Shown: piece after piece, positions 46,164 to 54,795 of the stretch
Position numbering within the stretch: position 1 is the stretch's first letter
How the letters are laid out: each line of letters starts with the position of its first letter
Assembly: GCF_003627155.1 (NCBI RefSeq)
Contig: NZ_CP032621.1
Span: 248,001 to 312,000 of the forward strand
DNA from: Streptococcus gwangjuense
GTDB lineage: Bacteria; Bacillota; Bacilli; Lactobacillales; Streptococcaceae
Direction of reading: 5' to 3'
DNA length: 64,000 bases
Position numbers and translations under genes: made by a program
The notes under the pieces: generated by a model
The model's database searches: none
What the model saw: only the letters and a program-made list of their open reading frames with translations
What the model was told of the DNA's origin: nothing

Positions 46164-46265
46164 ATGATTGGAGACAATATAAAATTCTTACGAAAATCAC
46201 ATAATCTGATATAACCAGAATTTTCACGGATTGTGGGTGTGTCACGAAATAGCCTAAATCGTTAG
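46164..46265 (+). pseudogene. XRE-type HTH regulator relic
   Basis: ATG 46164 after AAAGGAGACTGCC encodes MIGDNIKFLRKSHNLI, a stop where Gln is expected (L-T/I-Q), then PEFSRIVGVSRNSLNR and further stops. This is the start of a Cro/C1-type HTH (LRKSxNLTQxEFxxxVGVSRxSLSRYE) with at least two nonsense changes. The ribosome site and promoter remain, so decay is recent. Confidence 0.65.
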
Positions 46266-46498
46266 AAAAACTGAAAAAGCTTACTTTCAATAGAAGTATT
46301 GGAAATATTCATTTTACATCTATCAAAGAAACATGGGATAGACCTATATTTTACAAAATAGCAAATTATATTTTGAATGATAGTAAAAACTGCAGTACTT
46401 GTGTGATTTACAATTATTGCACTCAATGTCCGAGTATCGCACTATCTGAAATAGGGAATAGTAGAGATTGTTCTGCGATATGTAAAAAAACGCATTAG
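46256..46498 (+). pseudogene. C-terminal relic of a radical-SAM/SPASM-like peptide maturase
   Basis: An open frame without a start runs from about 46256 to TAG 46496-46498. It reads GNIHFTSIKETWDRPIFYKI and then CSTCVIYNYCTQCPSIAL, ending GNSRDCSAICKKTH. The spacing C-x2-C-x5-C-x2-C-P with A-x4-G-N and two later Cys is that of the auxiliary Fe-S (SPASM) domain of peptide-modifying radical-SAM enzymes, where GNI..SIKDxWxxxxFxxI also precedes it. The N-terminal radical-SAM core is missing; the relic is fused to the HTH relic. The exporter gene starts 16 bases later, as in RiPP gene clusters. Assigned by pattern only. Confidence 0.55.
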
Positions 46499-46513
46499 CA
46501 AGGAGTATCGTAT

Positions 46514-48025
46514 ATGCTTCCATATCTTAAAACTATTAGATGGTATTTATTCTTTAATTTTCTTTTTGGTGTAGTATCGAATATCTGCACAGCTTTGTTA
46601 CCGTATTTCACGCAGGCATTAATCAAAGGAGATTATCAAGTAGCTCTATATGGTTACTCTATGTCAGTGGCAGGCTATTTGAGTTGTAACTATATCCAAA
46701 TGATACTTGATTGGAAGCAGGGGATTATCTTTTCGACTACTTTGAAAAATGAGTGGTTTCGTTCACTTCTGGGACTCAGTCACCACGATTTCAAGCAGAA
46801 AACAGTAGCAGAGTATATTTCCTATCAATCTAATGACCTAGATTCGTTGGAAAAGGATTACCTTCCTCCATTGATGAGTTTTATCAAACAAATTTTACGT
46901 ATCATCATTTACGCTTTCATTATTAGCAGAACAATTAATCCTATTGTATCACTGATTTTAATCTTTTCCACTGGAATTAGTATTCAAATTCCTAAAATCG
47001 TTGGGAAGTTGATCGCTAATCGTAGACAGGTTTACTTGAAAAAACAAGGAGATTACTATCGAACCTTGGAGGATTTGCTCATGGGACATCATTTGGTAAA
47101 TAAACTAACTATGTCGCATTTTTTGAATCAACAAAAGAGCTCTCTAAAGAATTTGCAGGATAAGTATTTTAAGTATGGTTTGACAAAAATTACAGGCATC
47201 TTATTGACAGGTGTTTCTTTTGAATTCATTAGTCTTGTTCTGTTTATTTATTTAGCCTACTCTCTATCTCACCAGCAACTCGGTATTCCTGAGGTGGTGG
47301 CGAGTTTCGGATATATTAATGCTTTTTCTGAACCAATACAGGAAATCCTTTATGATTTACAAATGTTAGAGTCCGTAAAGCCTGTAATCAAGAGTTTTCA
47401 AAACATTGTTGGGAGACCCGTTTCAGTTCAAGCACCTCAACATTCTTTTGATACGATTACTTTGAAAAACATTTCCAAACAACTGGGAGAATCAAAATTG
47501 ATAATTACTTCCGCTACGATTCAAAAAGGGGATAAAATTGCGCTTATTGGTAAGAATGGGTCTGGAAAAAGTAGTCTTCTCAACATTTTAAATGGAACAG
47601 ATGAAGATTTTGAAGGACAAATTGTGCTAGATGGGCTTGTTTTGGACCATCTTTGGGGAAGATTCGGTATGATTCTGCAACAAGAACATACATTTATTTC
47701 GAGTTATGAAAATAATGTAACGCTATTCAATAGTTTCAATGAAAAATTCAGAGAAGAAGATTTTGAAAAAATTCCACCACAATCCCTGTCAGGTGGTCAG
47801 CAACAACGAATGTATTTAAATCGTGAGAAAAATCGTAAAAATCCATTGCTTATCCTAGACGAACCTTTCTCTGCCCTGGATACTAATCAGTTTAAAATGG
47901 AATTGGAAAGAGTTCTGGAACTACCAAGTGCCGTCATTGTTACTTTACATCGCCAAAACGAATTATTAAGTAAGTTTGACCAAGTTTGGGAAATTAAGAA
48001 TGGAGAACTTGTAATTTTGAAATAG
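46514..48025 (+). CDS. ABC transporter, fused permease and ATPase, peptide-exporter type
   Basis: A 503-residue half transporter: about five or six membrane helices in residues 1-290 and an ATPase with Walker A GKNGSGKSSLLNIL (~345), LSGGQQQRMYL (~430), Walker B LLILDEPFSALD and a TLHRQ H-loop. No C39 peptidase domain is present. It starts at ATG 46514 with AAGGAGT upstream, just after the SPASM-like relic. The arrangement suggests export of a modified peptide or pheromone, now without its maturase. The ATPase domain is shorter than usual between Walker A and LSGGQ. No precursor peptide gene is visible nearby. Confidence 0.85.
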   Translation: MLPYLKTIRWYLFFNFLFGVVSNICTALLPYFTQALIKGDYQVALYGYSMSVAGYLSCNYIQMILDWKQGIIFSTTLKNEWFRSLLGLSHHDFKQKTVAEYISYQSNDLDSLEKDYLPPLMSFIKQILRIIIYAFIISRTINPIVSLILIFSTGISIQIPKIVGKLIANRRQVYLKKQGDYYRTLEDLLMGHHLVNKLTMSHFLNQQKSSLKNLQDKYFKYGLTKITGILLTGVSFEFISLVLFIYLAYSLSHQQLGIPEVVASFGYINAFSEPIQEILYDLQMLESVKPVIKSFQNIVGRPVSVQAPQHSFDTITLKNISKQLGESKLIITSATIQKGDKIALIGKNGSGKSSLLNILNGTDEDFEGQIVLDGLVLDHLWGRFGMILQQEHTFISSYENNVTLFNSFNEKFREEDFEKIPPQSLSGGQQQRMYLNREKNRKNPLLILDEPFSALDTNQFKMELERVLELPSAVIVTLHRQNELLSKFDQVWEIKNGELVILK

Positions 48026-48315
48026 CTAAATTATAAAGAATAAAACGCATAGTATCAAGGTTCAGGAGATACCGTTTTTCCTTCTTCGGATAAGGAAACA
48101 AAAATTTCTTGCTGCATCTATCTATTCAATTGAGAGATTTCTTCAGAGAAAAACTGTAAAATTTTTGATATAATATGGAGGATGGACTGACGGATACTTA
48201 AAAGATAATTCTCAAAAGAATAACAGATGAGAAGAAAAATATGTAAGACGGGACAGAAGTCTCTCTACCATCATCCATGCAGAAACAAGATTATATGAAA
48301 TAAAAGGAGTAACCA

Positions 48316-48756
48316 ATGAACGGAAATTATTCAACACGTGAATACCGTGAAAAATTATACGATGATCTTCATGTTAGATCGAGAGATACAGCGATTTTGA
48401 TGTGTGCGATTTTTATTGCCTCTATCGGTCTAAATATGAATTCAACAGCTGTTATTATTGGAGCCATGTTAATTTCACCTCTCATGACACCGATTGTTGG
48501 ACTGGGATTCGGTTTAGCTATTTTTGATACGCGTTTAATCAAGCAATCTCTAGAGGTTTTATTGACTCAAGTGTTGGTCAGTTTGCTTGTCTCGACTCTG
48601 TATTTCTGGATTTCTCCCTTGTCTTATGCAAGTAGCGAGTTGATCGCACGAACCTCTCCAACCATTTGGGATGTTCTCATTGCTATTGCTGGTGGGATTG
48701 CTGGTGTGATCGGTTCAAGGAAAAGAGTTAGAAAAACCAACAACACCAAGTCTTGA
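48316..48756 (+). pseudogene. DUF389 membrane protein, truncated duplicate
   Basis: The first ~135 codons repeat the DUF389 gene at 49558: from about 48411 to 48720 the DNA is identical to 49653-49962, with a few differences before. Similarity stops abruptly at GGTTCAAGGAAAA (48711-48723), after which the frame picks up [10 protein letters not shown] from unrelated DNA and stops. The fragment lacks the later helices and the C-terminal soluble domain and is unlikely to work alone. It has its own ribosome site (AAAGGAG) and a TGATATAAT promoter element near 48168. Confidence 0.85.
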
Positions 48757-48903
48757 AGCTTTTTGGGATTTACGGCAAAATTTCTTTGCTTGTTTTCTTT
48801 CCTTTTTCTGGTTGGGATCGTTATGGATGGCACTAAACACATTATGGGAAAAGGTTGAGAAAATTTCCTCAGAAATTATTTGGTGGAATTTGTTTCTACT
48901 CTT
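48725..48903 (+). pseudogene. TMEM175-like (DUF1211) K+ channel fragment
   Basis: In a frame different from the DUF389 duplicate, 48725-48903 reads [20 protein letters not shown], then a hydrophobic helix with FLSFFWLGSLWMALN and KISSEIIWWNLFLLL. This is the middle of a bacterial TMEM175-family channel (PSLxAFWxLRxxFxAYxxSFxxxxxxW). The start with the FSDG motif and the end are lost. Confidence 0.65.
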
Positions 48904-49224
48904 GGAGCGGCAGGAGTTCTCTTTGGAGAATTTCATGCCATCCAAGATACCAGTCTGAATGATGTGGTGGACCGGATCTATATAAATGTCAAGGATTTAC
49001 CGTTTCAGTCCTTGGGAGCTTTAGCTAATATCCTGTCTGATGTTAAGAAGGGACTGATTCAAGACAGTCATATCTGGTCTTTCTTCCAGTCATTTTTCAA
49101 ACAATATCAGTTGATAATCAGCTTAAATCAGATCTATCAGTTTGTCTATCTTTCTCTGATGGAGATCATGTCCTATCTTCACTTTGATTATTGGAAAAAA
49201 CGGCTCGGTCAGGAGCTAGTATGA
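48880..49224 (+). pseudogene. Unknown C-terminal protein fragment
   Basis: An open frame of up to 114 residues (TTG 48880 or GTG 48883) reads STLGAAGVLFGEFHAIQD, LPFQSLGALANILSDVKKGL and ends with KKRLGQELV. It has no ribosome site and begins where the TMEM175 fragment ends, so it is probably the tail of a further gene joined here by deletion. I recognise no family. Its stop is 13 bases before the K+ channel start. Confidence 0.45.
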
Positions 49225-49237
49225 ATAAGGAGAACAA

Positions 49238-49561
49238 ATGAGACGTTTAAAAATGTTATGGCATATTATACAGGTTACGGGTTTTACTCGGTTTGCTCTG
49301 AGTTTTGTGACCTTTGTTTTTGGGTCAGGAGGCGTGCTTTTCCTAGTTGAACCTGCTATCACAAATTACGGAGACGGTCTTTGGTATGCTTTTGTGACTT
49401 CGACGACTGTCGGCTACGGGGATCTCCTAGCTGTGACCTTGATTGGAAGGATTACCAGTGTCTTCTTGACGATTTATGGGCTCATATTTTTTGGCTGTTT
49501 ATCAGCTGTTATTATTAATTATTATACCGATTTAAATAAGGAAAGAGGAGAGGACAAATGA
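49238..49561 (+). CDS. Two-helix potassium channel (TVGYGD filter)
   Basis: A 107-residue ion channel subunit: helix 1 at ~15-37 (FTRFALSFVTFVFGSGGVLF), a pore loop with the K+ selectivity filter TTVGYGD (~60-66), and helix 2 at ~70-95. There is no voltage sensor or regulatory domain, as in minimal KcsA-like channels. AAGGAGAAC precedes ATG 49238. Its last four bases overlap the DUF389 start (ATGA), coupling the two genes. Tetramer formation and K+ conduction are family knowledge. Confidence 0.9.
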   Translation: MRRLKMLWHIIQVTGFTRFALSFVTFVFGSGGVLFLVEPAITNYGDGLWYAFVTSTTVGYGDLLAVTLIGRITSVFLTIYGLIFFGCLSAVIINYYTDLNKERGEDK

Positions 49562-50607
49562 CTGCCAATTATTCAACACGGGAATACCGTGAGAAATTAT
49601 ACGATGACCTTCATGTTCGATTGAGAGATACAGCGATTTTGATGTGTGCAATTTTTATTGCCTCTATCGGTCTAAATATGAATTCAACAGCTGTTATTAT
49701 TGGAGCCATGTTAATTTCACCTCTCATGACACCGATTGTTGGACTGGGATTCGGTTTAGCTATTTTTGATACGCGTTTAATCAAGCAATCTCTAGAGGTT
49801 TTATTGACTCAAGTGTTGGTCAGTTTGCTTGTCTCGACTCTGTATTTCTGGATTTCTCCCTTGTCTTATGCAAGTAGCGAGTTGATCGCACGAACCTCTC
49901 CAACCATTTGGGATGTTCTCATTGCTATTGCTGGTGGGATTGCTGGTGTGATCGGTTCAAGGAAAAAAGAAGCAAACAATATCGTGCCAGGAGTAGCCAT
50001 TGCTACAGCTTTGATGCCGCCTATCTGTACTGCTGGCTATGGTTTAGCTAATGGGAATGTACGATTTTTATTGGGGGCTCTCTATCTTTTCTTGATCAAC
50101 TGTGTCTTTATCATGCTAACCAACATTGTTGGAACAAGAATTATGATGAGAAAATCTCCCTTAAGTTCATTTAAAGAGCTAAATATTAAAATGAGAATAG
50201 GGTTGACATCCTTGATTGTATTATTGATTCTTCCAGCCAGCTATTCAGCAGTCACGCTGACGATAGATCAAGCACGAAAAGAAGGAATCAAACAGTTTGT
50301 AGGAAAAGAGTTCACCAATCACACGGTCATTAATCAAGTCTACAAGTCAAGGGACAATGAATTGGTCTTGACGGTTGTTGGAGATCCGATTTCAGAAGAA
50401 GAATTGGAAACGCTCCACCAAAAACAAGCCTCTTACGGTATTCAATCTGTTCAATTGAAAGTCAACCAAGTTCATAATTCGACAAAATTAGACAGTGAAG
50501 CGACCAAGGAATTTTATGAAACCATTAACAAGTATATCGATCAAAAACTCTCTGAAAAAGATTCACAAAACGATCTCGTAAAAGAAAATGAAGCAGACAA
50601 GGAATGA
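49558..50607 (+). CDS. DUF389 family membrane protein
   Basis: A 349-residue protein with about six membrane helices, including [21 protein letters not shown] and PGVAIATALMPPICTAGYGL, the two Pro-containing motifs of the DUF389 (TIGR00341/TIGR00271) family, and a soluble C-terminal part with VLTVVGDPISEEELETLHQK. The function of DUF389 is not settled. Overlap with the K+ channel gene implies linked roles in ion or osmotic homeostasis (inference). A BOX element and then a terminator follow. Confidence 0.88.
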   Translation: MTANYSTREYREKLYDDLHVRLRDTAILMCAIFIASIGLNMNSTAVIIGAMLISPLMTPIVGLGFGLAIFDTRLIKQSLEVLLTQVLVSLLVSTLYFWISPLSYASSELIARTSPTIWDVLIAIAGGIAGVIGSRKKEANNIVPGVAIATALMPPICTAGYGLANGNVRFLLGALYLFLINCVFIMLTNIVGTRIMMRKSPLSSFKELNIKMRIGLTSLIVLLILPASYSAVTLTIDQARKEGIKQFVGKEFTNHTVINQVYKSRDNELVLTVVGDPISEEELETLHQKQASYGIQSVQLKVNQVHNSTKLDSEATKEFYETINKYIDQKLSEKDSQNDLVKENEADKE

Positions 50608-50683
50608 GGATATTGACCTTGTCTAACTCATGAAAGCAAATCTTGTGTGGTGGTTTGACCAATCACTACTAGCTCAGGTTAAA

Positions 50684-50790
50684 TAATACTCTTCGAAAAT
50701 CTCTTCAAACCACGTCAGTGTCGCCTTACCGTACTCAAGTACAGCTTGCGGCTAGCTTCCTAGTTTGCTTTTTGATTTTCATTGAGTATA
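50684..50790 (+). repeat. BOX-type repeat (boxA-boxC) after the DUF389 gene
   Basis: Starts ATACTCTTCGAAAATCTCTT (boxA), continues through CCACGTCAGTGTCGCC, the segment used in BOX-PCR, and ends TTTTCATTGAGTATA (boxC). Its ~107-base length is that of boxA plus boxC with no boxB. A terminator follows directly. Confidence 0.92.
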
Positions 50791-50796
50791 AAATAT

Positions 50797-50829
50797 AAAA
50801 AGCAACAGCTGTTTCAGTTGTTGCTTTTT
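50797..50829. terminator. Bidirectional terminator between DUF389 and thrS
   Basis: AAAAAGCAAC (50797-50806) pairs with GTTGCTTTTT (50820-50829); A- and T-tracts allow both directions. Confidence 0.93.
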
Positions 50830-50850
50830 AGCTAGCTAGGATTTTATCTC

Positions 50851-52794
50851 TTATTTCTCAACTCGTGATTTGTTGGCGATATCAGCTAGGATAGCTTGAA
50901 CAAAGTCATCAACTGAGACAGTTTGTGTTTCTTTTTGGCCGTAGCGGCGAACATTGACTGTTCCGTCTTCCATTTCCTTGTCCCCAACAATCAATTGGTA
51001 AGGAATCTTGCTGGTTTGTGAAGCACGGATCTTGAACTGCATTTTTTCATTGCGCTCATCCACATCAGCACGGACCCCACGGTCACGGAGTTTCTTAGCT
51101 ACTTCCCAAGCGTAGTCTACGTGTTTTTCGTTAGATACTGGGATGAGGGTTACTTGGTGTGGTGCAAGCCATGTTGGGAAGGCACCCTTGTAGTTCTCAA
51201 TCAAGATCGCTGTGAAGCGTTCCATAGTTGAGATAACCCCACGGTGGATCATAACTGGACGGTGCTCTTCACCATCAGCTCCGATGTATTTGAGGTCGAA
51301 GCGTTCTGGAAGCAAGAAGTCAAGCTGGATAGTAGAAAGTGTTTCTTCTTTACCAAGGGCAGTTTTAACCTGGATATCCAATTTTGGTCCGTAGAAGGCT
51401 GCTTCGCCTTCGGCTTCAAAGTAGTCCACACCCATTTCATCAAGAGCTGCACGAAGCATAGTTTGGGCATTTTCCCACATCTCATCGTTGTCAAAGTACT
51501 TGTGAGTATCTTGAGGGTCGCGAAGAGAGAGGCGGAAGCGGTATTCAGTCAAGTTGAAGTCTTCATAAACATCGATAATCAACTGAAGAGCACGTTGGAA
51601 TTCTTCTTGAATTTGTTCTGGAGTCACAAAGAGGTGACCGTCGTTGAGGGACATTTCACGTACACGTTGAAGACCAGTCAGGGCACCAGATTTTTCATAA
51701 CGGTGCATCATACCGATTTCGGCGATACGGATTGGCAATTCACGGTAAGAGTGAACATGGTGTTTGAAGACTTGGATGTGGTGTGGGCAGTTCATTGGAC
51801 GAAGGACAAATTCTTCCCCGTCACCCATATCCATAGTTGGGAACATGTCTTCTTGATAATGATCCCAGTGACCAGAAGTCTTGTAAAGTTCAACAGAAGC
51901 AAGTGGTGGAGTGTAAACGTGTTGGTAGCCAGAAGTCAACTCCTTGTCGACAATGTAGCGTTCCAATTCACGACGGATAGTCGCACCATTTGGCAACCAG
52001 AATGGAAGTCCTTGACCAACCTCTTGTGAAATCATGAAGAGGTCAAGCTCTTTACCAAGTTTACGGTGGTCACGTTCTTTGGCTTCTTCACGCATTTGGA
52101 GGTAGTTTTTCAAGTCTTTCTTGTCAAACCAAGCTGTACCGTAGATACGTTGCATCATAGCGTTGTCGCTATTTCCACGCCAGTAAGCACCGGCTACATG
52201 GAGAAGGTGGAAGATTTGGATGCGGCCTGTTGATGGGACGTGAGGGCCACGGCAAAGGTCTACATATTCACCCTGACGATAGATAGTCAAACCACCTTCG
52301 TCTTCAGAGTGTTCTTCAATCAATTCCAACTTGTAAGGGTCATTTTTGAAGATTTCACGGGCTTCATCTTTGGTCACTTCTTCACGAATAGATGGGAAGT
52401 TTTCTTTGACGATTTTTTGCATTTCTTCTTCGATACGAGGAAGGTCTTCGTTAGAGATTTGACCAGCTGTGTTGTCAGTATCGTAGTAGAAACCATCTTC
52501 GATGGCTGGACCAACTCCCAAGTGAATGTCTGGGAACAGACGACGAGCTGCTTGGGCGAACAAGTGAGCGGCTGAGTGACGCAAGATTGGAAGGGCATCT
52601 TCGTGATCAGGTGTCACAATTTCGATGCTTCCATCTTCAGTGATAGCACGAGTAGTGTCGATAAGTTTGCCGTTGAATTTACCAGCCAAGGCCTTTTTAG
52701 CTAGGGAATTGCTGATAGATTGGGCAATTTCAAAAGTAGTAACGCCAGATTCGAATTCACGAACAGCGCCATCTGGGAAAGTAATGTTAATCAT
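50851..52794 (-). CDS. thrS: Threonyl-tRNA synthetase
   Basis: The 647-residue class II synthetase has an N-terminal TGS domain ([18 protein letters not shown]), an editing domain with [17 protein letters not shown], HxxxH motifs and the Cys in YVDLCRGPH, a catalytic core with [10 protein letters not shown] and the motif 2/3 segments [12 protein letters not shown] and [13 protein letters not shown], and a C-terminal anticodon-binding domain. The real start is MINITF at 52794 after AGGAGAAC; the open frame to 52926 is T-box leader. It is regulated by a T-box with a terminator. It sits next to the TCS01-like locus as in pneumococcus. Confidence 0.98.
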   Translation of the reverse strand: MINITFPDGAVREFESGVTTFEIAQSISNSLAKKALAGKFNGKLIDTTRAITEDGSIEIVTPDHEDALPILRHSAAHLFAQAARRLFPDIHLGVGPAIEDGFYYDTDNTAGQISNEDLPRIEEEMQKIVKENFPSIREEVTKDEAREIFKNDPYKLELIEEHSEDEGGLTIYRQGEYVDLCRGPHVPSTGRIQIFHLLHVAGAYWRGNSDNAMMQRIYGTAWFDKKDLKNYLQMREEAKERDHRKLGKELDLFMISQEVGQGLPFWLPNGATIRRELERYIVDKELTSGYQHVYTPPLASVELYKTSGHWDHYQEDMFPTMDMGDGEEFVLRPMNCPHHIQVFKHHVHSYRELPIRIAEIGMMHRYEKSGALTGLQRVREMSLNDGHLFVTPEQIQEEFQRALQLIIDVYEDFNLTEYRFRLSLRDPQDTHKYFDNDEMWENAQTMLRAALDEMGVDYFEAEGEAAFYGPKLDIQVKTALGKEETLSTIQLDFLLPERFDLKYIGADGEEHRPVMIHRGVISTMERFTAILIENYKGAFPTWLAPHQVTLIPVSNEKHVDYAWEVAKKLRDRGVRADVDERNEKMQFKIRASQTSKIPYQLIVGDKEMEDGTVNVRRYGQKETQTVSVDDFVQAILADIANKSRVEK

Positions 52795-52869
52795 GATGTT
52801 CTCCTTACTTATATTATTTACGAATATGTTAACCCTATTCTGAAAACAGGGACAGAGGATTGTAAAAGC

Positions 52870-53096
52870 TAGAAAAACAAAAAGCGACCTCCTCGAAAGG
52901 ACGTCGCAACGTGGTTCCACCTTCATTTATGTACCTCAAAAGAGAGGGACACCTCTGATTGGCTCTAACGTAGCCACCGTTTTATGTTTTCATAAAAAAC
53001 TCAAGAGTAGTATCAGTTTAGGCCTCCTATGCGTTTCCAGCAACCACGCACTCTCTAGTAGAAAGGGACTAAGTGACTTGTCTCTATGGATTATTA
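52870..53096 (-). promoter_or_regulatory. T-box leader of thrS
   Basis: On the minus strand the promoter TTGAAA-N16-TATAAT (around 53118-53091) is followed by a ~220-base leader. It holds the T-box sequence AAGGTGGAACCACG (52912-52925) and then the terminator stem GCGACGTCC/GGAGGTCGC (52884-52907) and a T-run. Uncharged tRNA-Thr should pair with TGGAA to prevent termination. Thr codon candidates (ACT) occur in the presumed stem I at ~53008-53014, but I cannot fix the specifier. Confidence 0.93.
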
Positions 53097-53282
53097 TAGC
53101 ATGATTGTGAGATTTTTCAAGATATTTGTAGATTTTTTTGAATTTTCTTCATTGAAAGAGTGCCTGCTATGCTCTGTTAGGAGTAATGTGAAATCATCTT
53201 TTTGATAAGTCTTTACCTTGATAAAAGTAGTGTTCTGGATTGAGTAAGAGTGGGTTAGATGTCACTCTTATACAGTATTTTT

Positions 53283-53291
53283 TGTTATAAT
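53283..53291 (+). promoter_or_regulatory. Extended -10 promoter of the metallophosphoesterase gene
   Basis: TGTTATAAT (53283-53291) lies 37 bases before ATG 53328 with no clear -35. The rest of the 52795-53327 gap is the thrS leader and AT-rich spacer. Confidence 0.6.
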
Positions 53292-53327
53292 ATTAAAAAG
53301 ATATATAAGAGGAAATGAGGAGAAAGA

Positions 53328-54170
53328 ATGACAAAAATAGCTCTTCTTTCAGATATTCATGGAAATACCACCGCCTTGGAGGCTGTTTTGGCAGATGCTC
53401 GGCGGCTAGGAGTGGATGAATACTGGCTTTTGGGAGACGTTCTCATGCCAGGGACAGGGCGTAGAAGGATTTTGGACTTGTTGGCTCAACTACCGATTAC
53501 AGCTAGAGTTTTGGGAAACTGGGAAGATAGTCTTTGGCATGGTGTCCGCAAGGAATTGGATAGTACTCGTCCCAGTCAACGCTATCTCTTGCGCCAGTGT
53601 CAGTATGTTTTAGAGGAAATATCCCTAGAAGAAATCGAAACGCTCCATAATCAACCTCTCCAGCTTCATCGTCAGTTTGGGGATTTGACGGTGGGAATTA
53701 GCCACCATCTTCCTGATAAGAACTGGGGGCGAGAGTTGATTCATACTGGAGCGCAAGAGGATTTTGACCGCTTGGTGACCAATCCCCCTTGTGATATTGC
53801 TGTTTATGGTCATATTCACCAGCAGTTGCTTCGTTACGGGACTGGTGGGCAATTGATTGTCAATCCGGGTTCAGTTGGCCAGCCTTTCTTTCTAGATGCC
53901 CAGTTGCGGAAGGACTTGCGTGCCCAGTATATGATTTTGGAGTTTGATGACAAGGGCTTGGTAGATATGGACTTTCGACGGGTAGACTACGATGTGGCAG
54001 CTGAATTGCAGTTGGCTAAAGACCTCAAACTTCCCTATTTTGAGGTTTACTATGAAAGTCTGGTCAATGGTATCCATCATACTCACAATCAGGAATTTTT
54101 GAGAAAATTAGCTCAGAAAGAGGGCTACGATAGGGAGTTAGATGCCTGGTTGAAAAGTGGTAATGATTGA
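53328..54170 (+). CDS. Calcineurin-like metallophosphoesterase (YfcE/MJ0936-like)
   Basis: The 280-residue phosphoesterase carries the five two-metal motifs: SDIHGN (8-13), GDVLMPG, GNWED (GNHD type), a VGISHH strand and YGHIHQQ with NPGSVGQ. The fold suits hydrolysis of small phosphoesters or nucleotides, substrate unknown. The catalytic domain is longer at the C-terminus (~90 residues with DFRRVDYD) than in small YfcE enzymes, as in several streptococcal homologues. GAGGAGAAAG precedes ATG 53328. The Rrf2 promoter overlaps its last codons. Confidence 0.9.
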   Translation: MTKIALLSDIHGNTTALEAVLADARRLGVDEYWLLGDVLMPGTGRRRILDLLAQLPITARVLGNWEDSLWHGVRKELDSTRPSQRYLLRQCQYVLEEISLEEIETLHNQPLQLHRQFGDLTVGISHHLPDKNWGRELIHTGAQEDFDRLVTNPPCDIAVYGHIHQQLLRYGTGGQLIVNPGSVGQPFFLDAQLRKDLRAQYMILEFDDKGLVDMDFRRVDYDVAAELQLAKDLKLPYFEVYYESLVNGIHHTHNQEFLRKLAQKEGYDRELDAWLKSGND

Positions 54171-54194
54171 CATTACAACTAAAAAGGGTATAAT
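54167..54194 (+). promoter_or_regulatory. Consensus promoter for the Rrf2 gene
   Basis: Perfect TTGACA (54167-54172) and TATAAT (54189-54194) separated by 16 bases. It overlaps the stop codon of the metallophosphoesterase gene. Confidence 0.88.
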
Positions 54195-54245
54195 AATAGA
54201 AAAAGAAGAGTAGAGGCAGGGTAGCCTCGTAAAAAGGAGAAGAGG

Positions 54246-54683
54246 ATGCAAATTCCAAGTAGATTTACCATTGCGACTCATATGCTGATAATCATTGCCC
54301 TCAAGGGGAAGGAAAGCAAGGTGACCAGTGATTTTCTGGCTGCTAGTGTCGGGGTCAATCCAGTCATTATCAGAAAGACCTTGTCCCAGTTGAAGAAGGC
54401 AGAGCTGATTTCAGTAGCGCGTGGAACAGGGGGAACAGAGATTGTTAAGGATCTCAAGGACATTAGTCTTTTAGATGTTTATCAAGCGGTCGAGTGTCTT
54501 GGTAAGACAGGTCAACTCTTTAGTTTTCATGACAATCCCAATCCAAATTGCCCTGTAGGAGCTCATATTCATGATGTTTTGGATCAAAAATTGGAGAGAA
54601 TTCAGTTGGCTATGGAGGCTGAACTTGGTCAGACCAGTTTAGAGCAAGTTGTGGCCGATGCAGAGAGTCAAATGAAGGATTAA
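54246..54683 (+). CDS. Rrf2 family transcriptional regulator
   Basis: A 145-residue regulator with the Rrf2 HTH (SRFTIATHMLIIIALKG and FLAASVGVNPVIIRKTLSQL) and wing VARGTGGTEI. Only one Cys (PNCPVG) is present, where iron-sulphur types such as IscR and NsrR have three, so it resembles YwnA/CymR-type or redox-thiol regulators. AAAAGGAGAAG precedes ATG 54246. It converges on the SpNOX-like gene, with which it may be functionally linked (inference). Confidence 0.9.
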   Translation: MQIPSRFTIATHMLIIIALKGKESKVTSDFLAASVGVNPVIIRKTLSQLKKAELISVARGTGGTEIVKDLKDISLLDVYQAVECLGKTGQLFSFHDNPNPNCPVGAHIHDVLDQKLERIQLAMEAELGQTSLEQVVADAESQMKD

Positions 54684-54712
54684 GAGGGATAGATGCCTGC
54701 AAATGAAATGTC

Positions 54713-54751
54713 AAAACACTGCTAGAGAAATCTGGCAGTGTTTTTTGAGAT
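54713..54751 (+). terminator. Terminator after the Rrf2 gene; identical to 19900-19938
   Basis: Same AACACTGC/GCAGTGTT stem with T-tract; all 39 bases match the copy after msmK. It lies between convergent genes. Confidence 0.95.
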
Positions 54752-54795
54752 TGCGTAGAAAAAACTCCTGGGAAATTCCAGGAGAGTATGAGTGG

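Noticed and set aside
51244..52029. Plus-strand ORF of 261 residues opposite thrS
   Set aside because: It mirrors thrS codons; no ribosome site or recognisable domain.
52795..52926. Upstream start for ThrS
   Set aside because: The extra 44 codons are translated from the T-box and terminator leader; MINITFPDG is the normal start.
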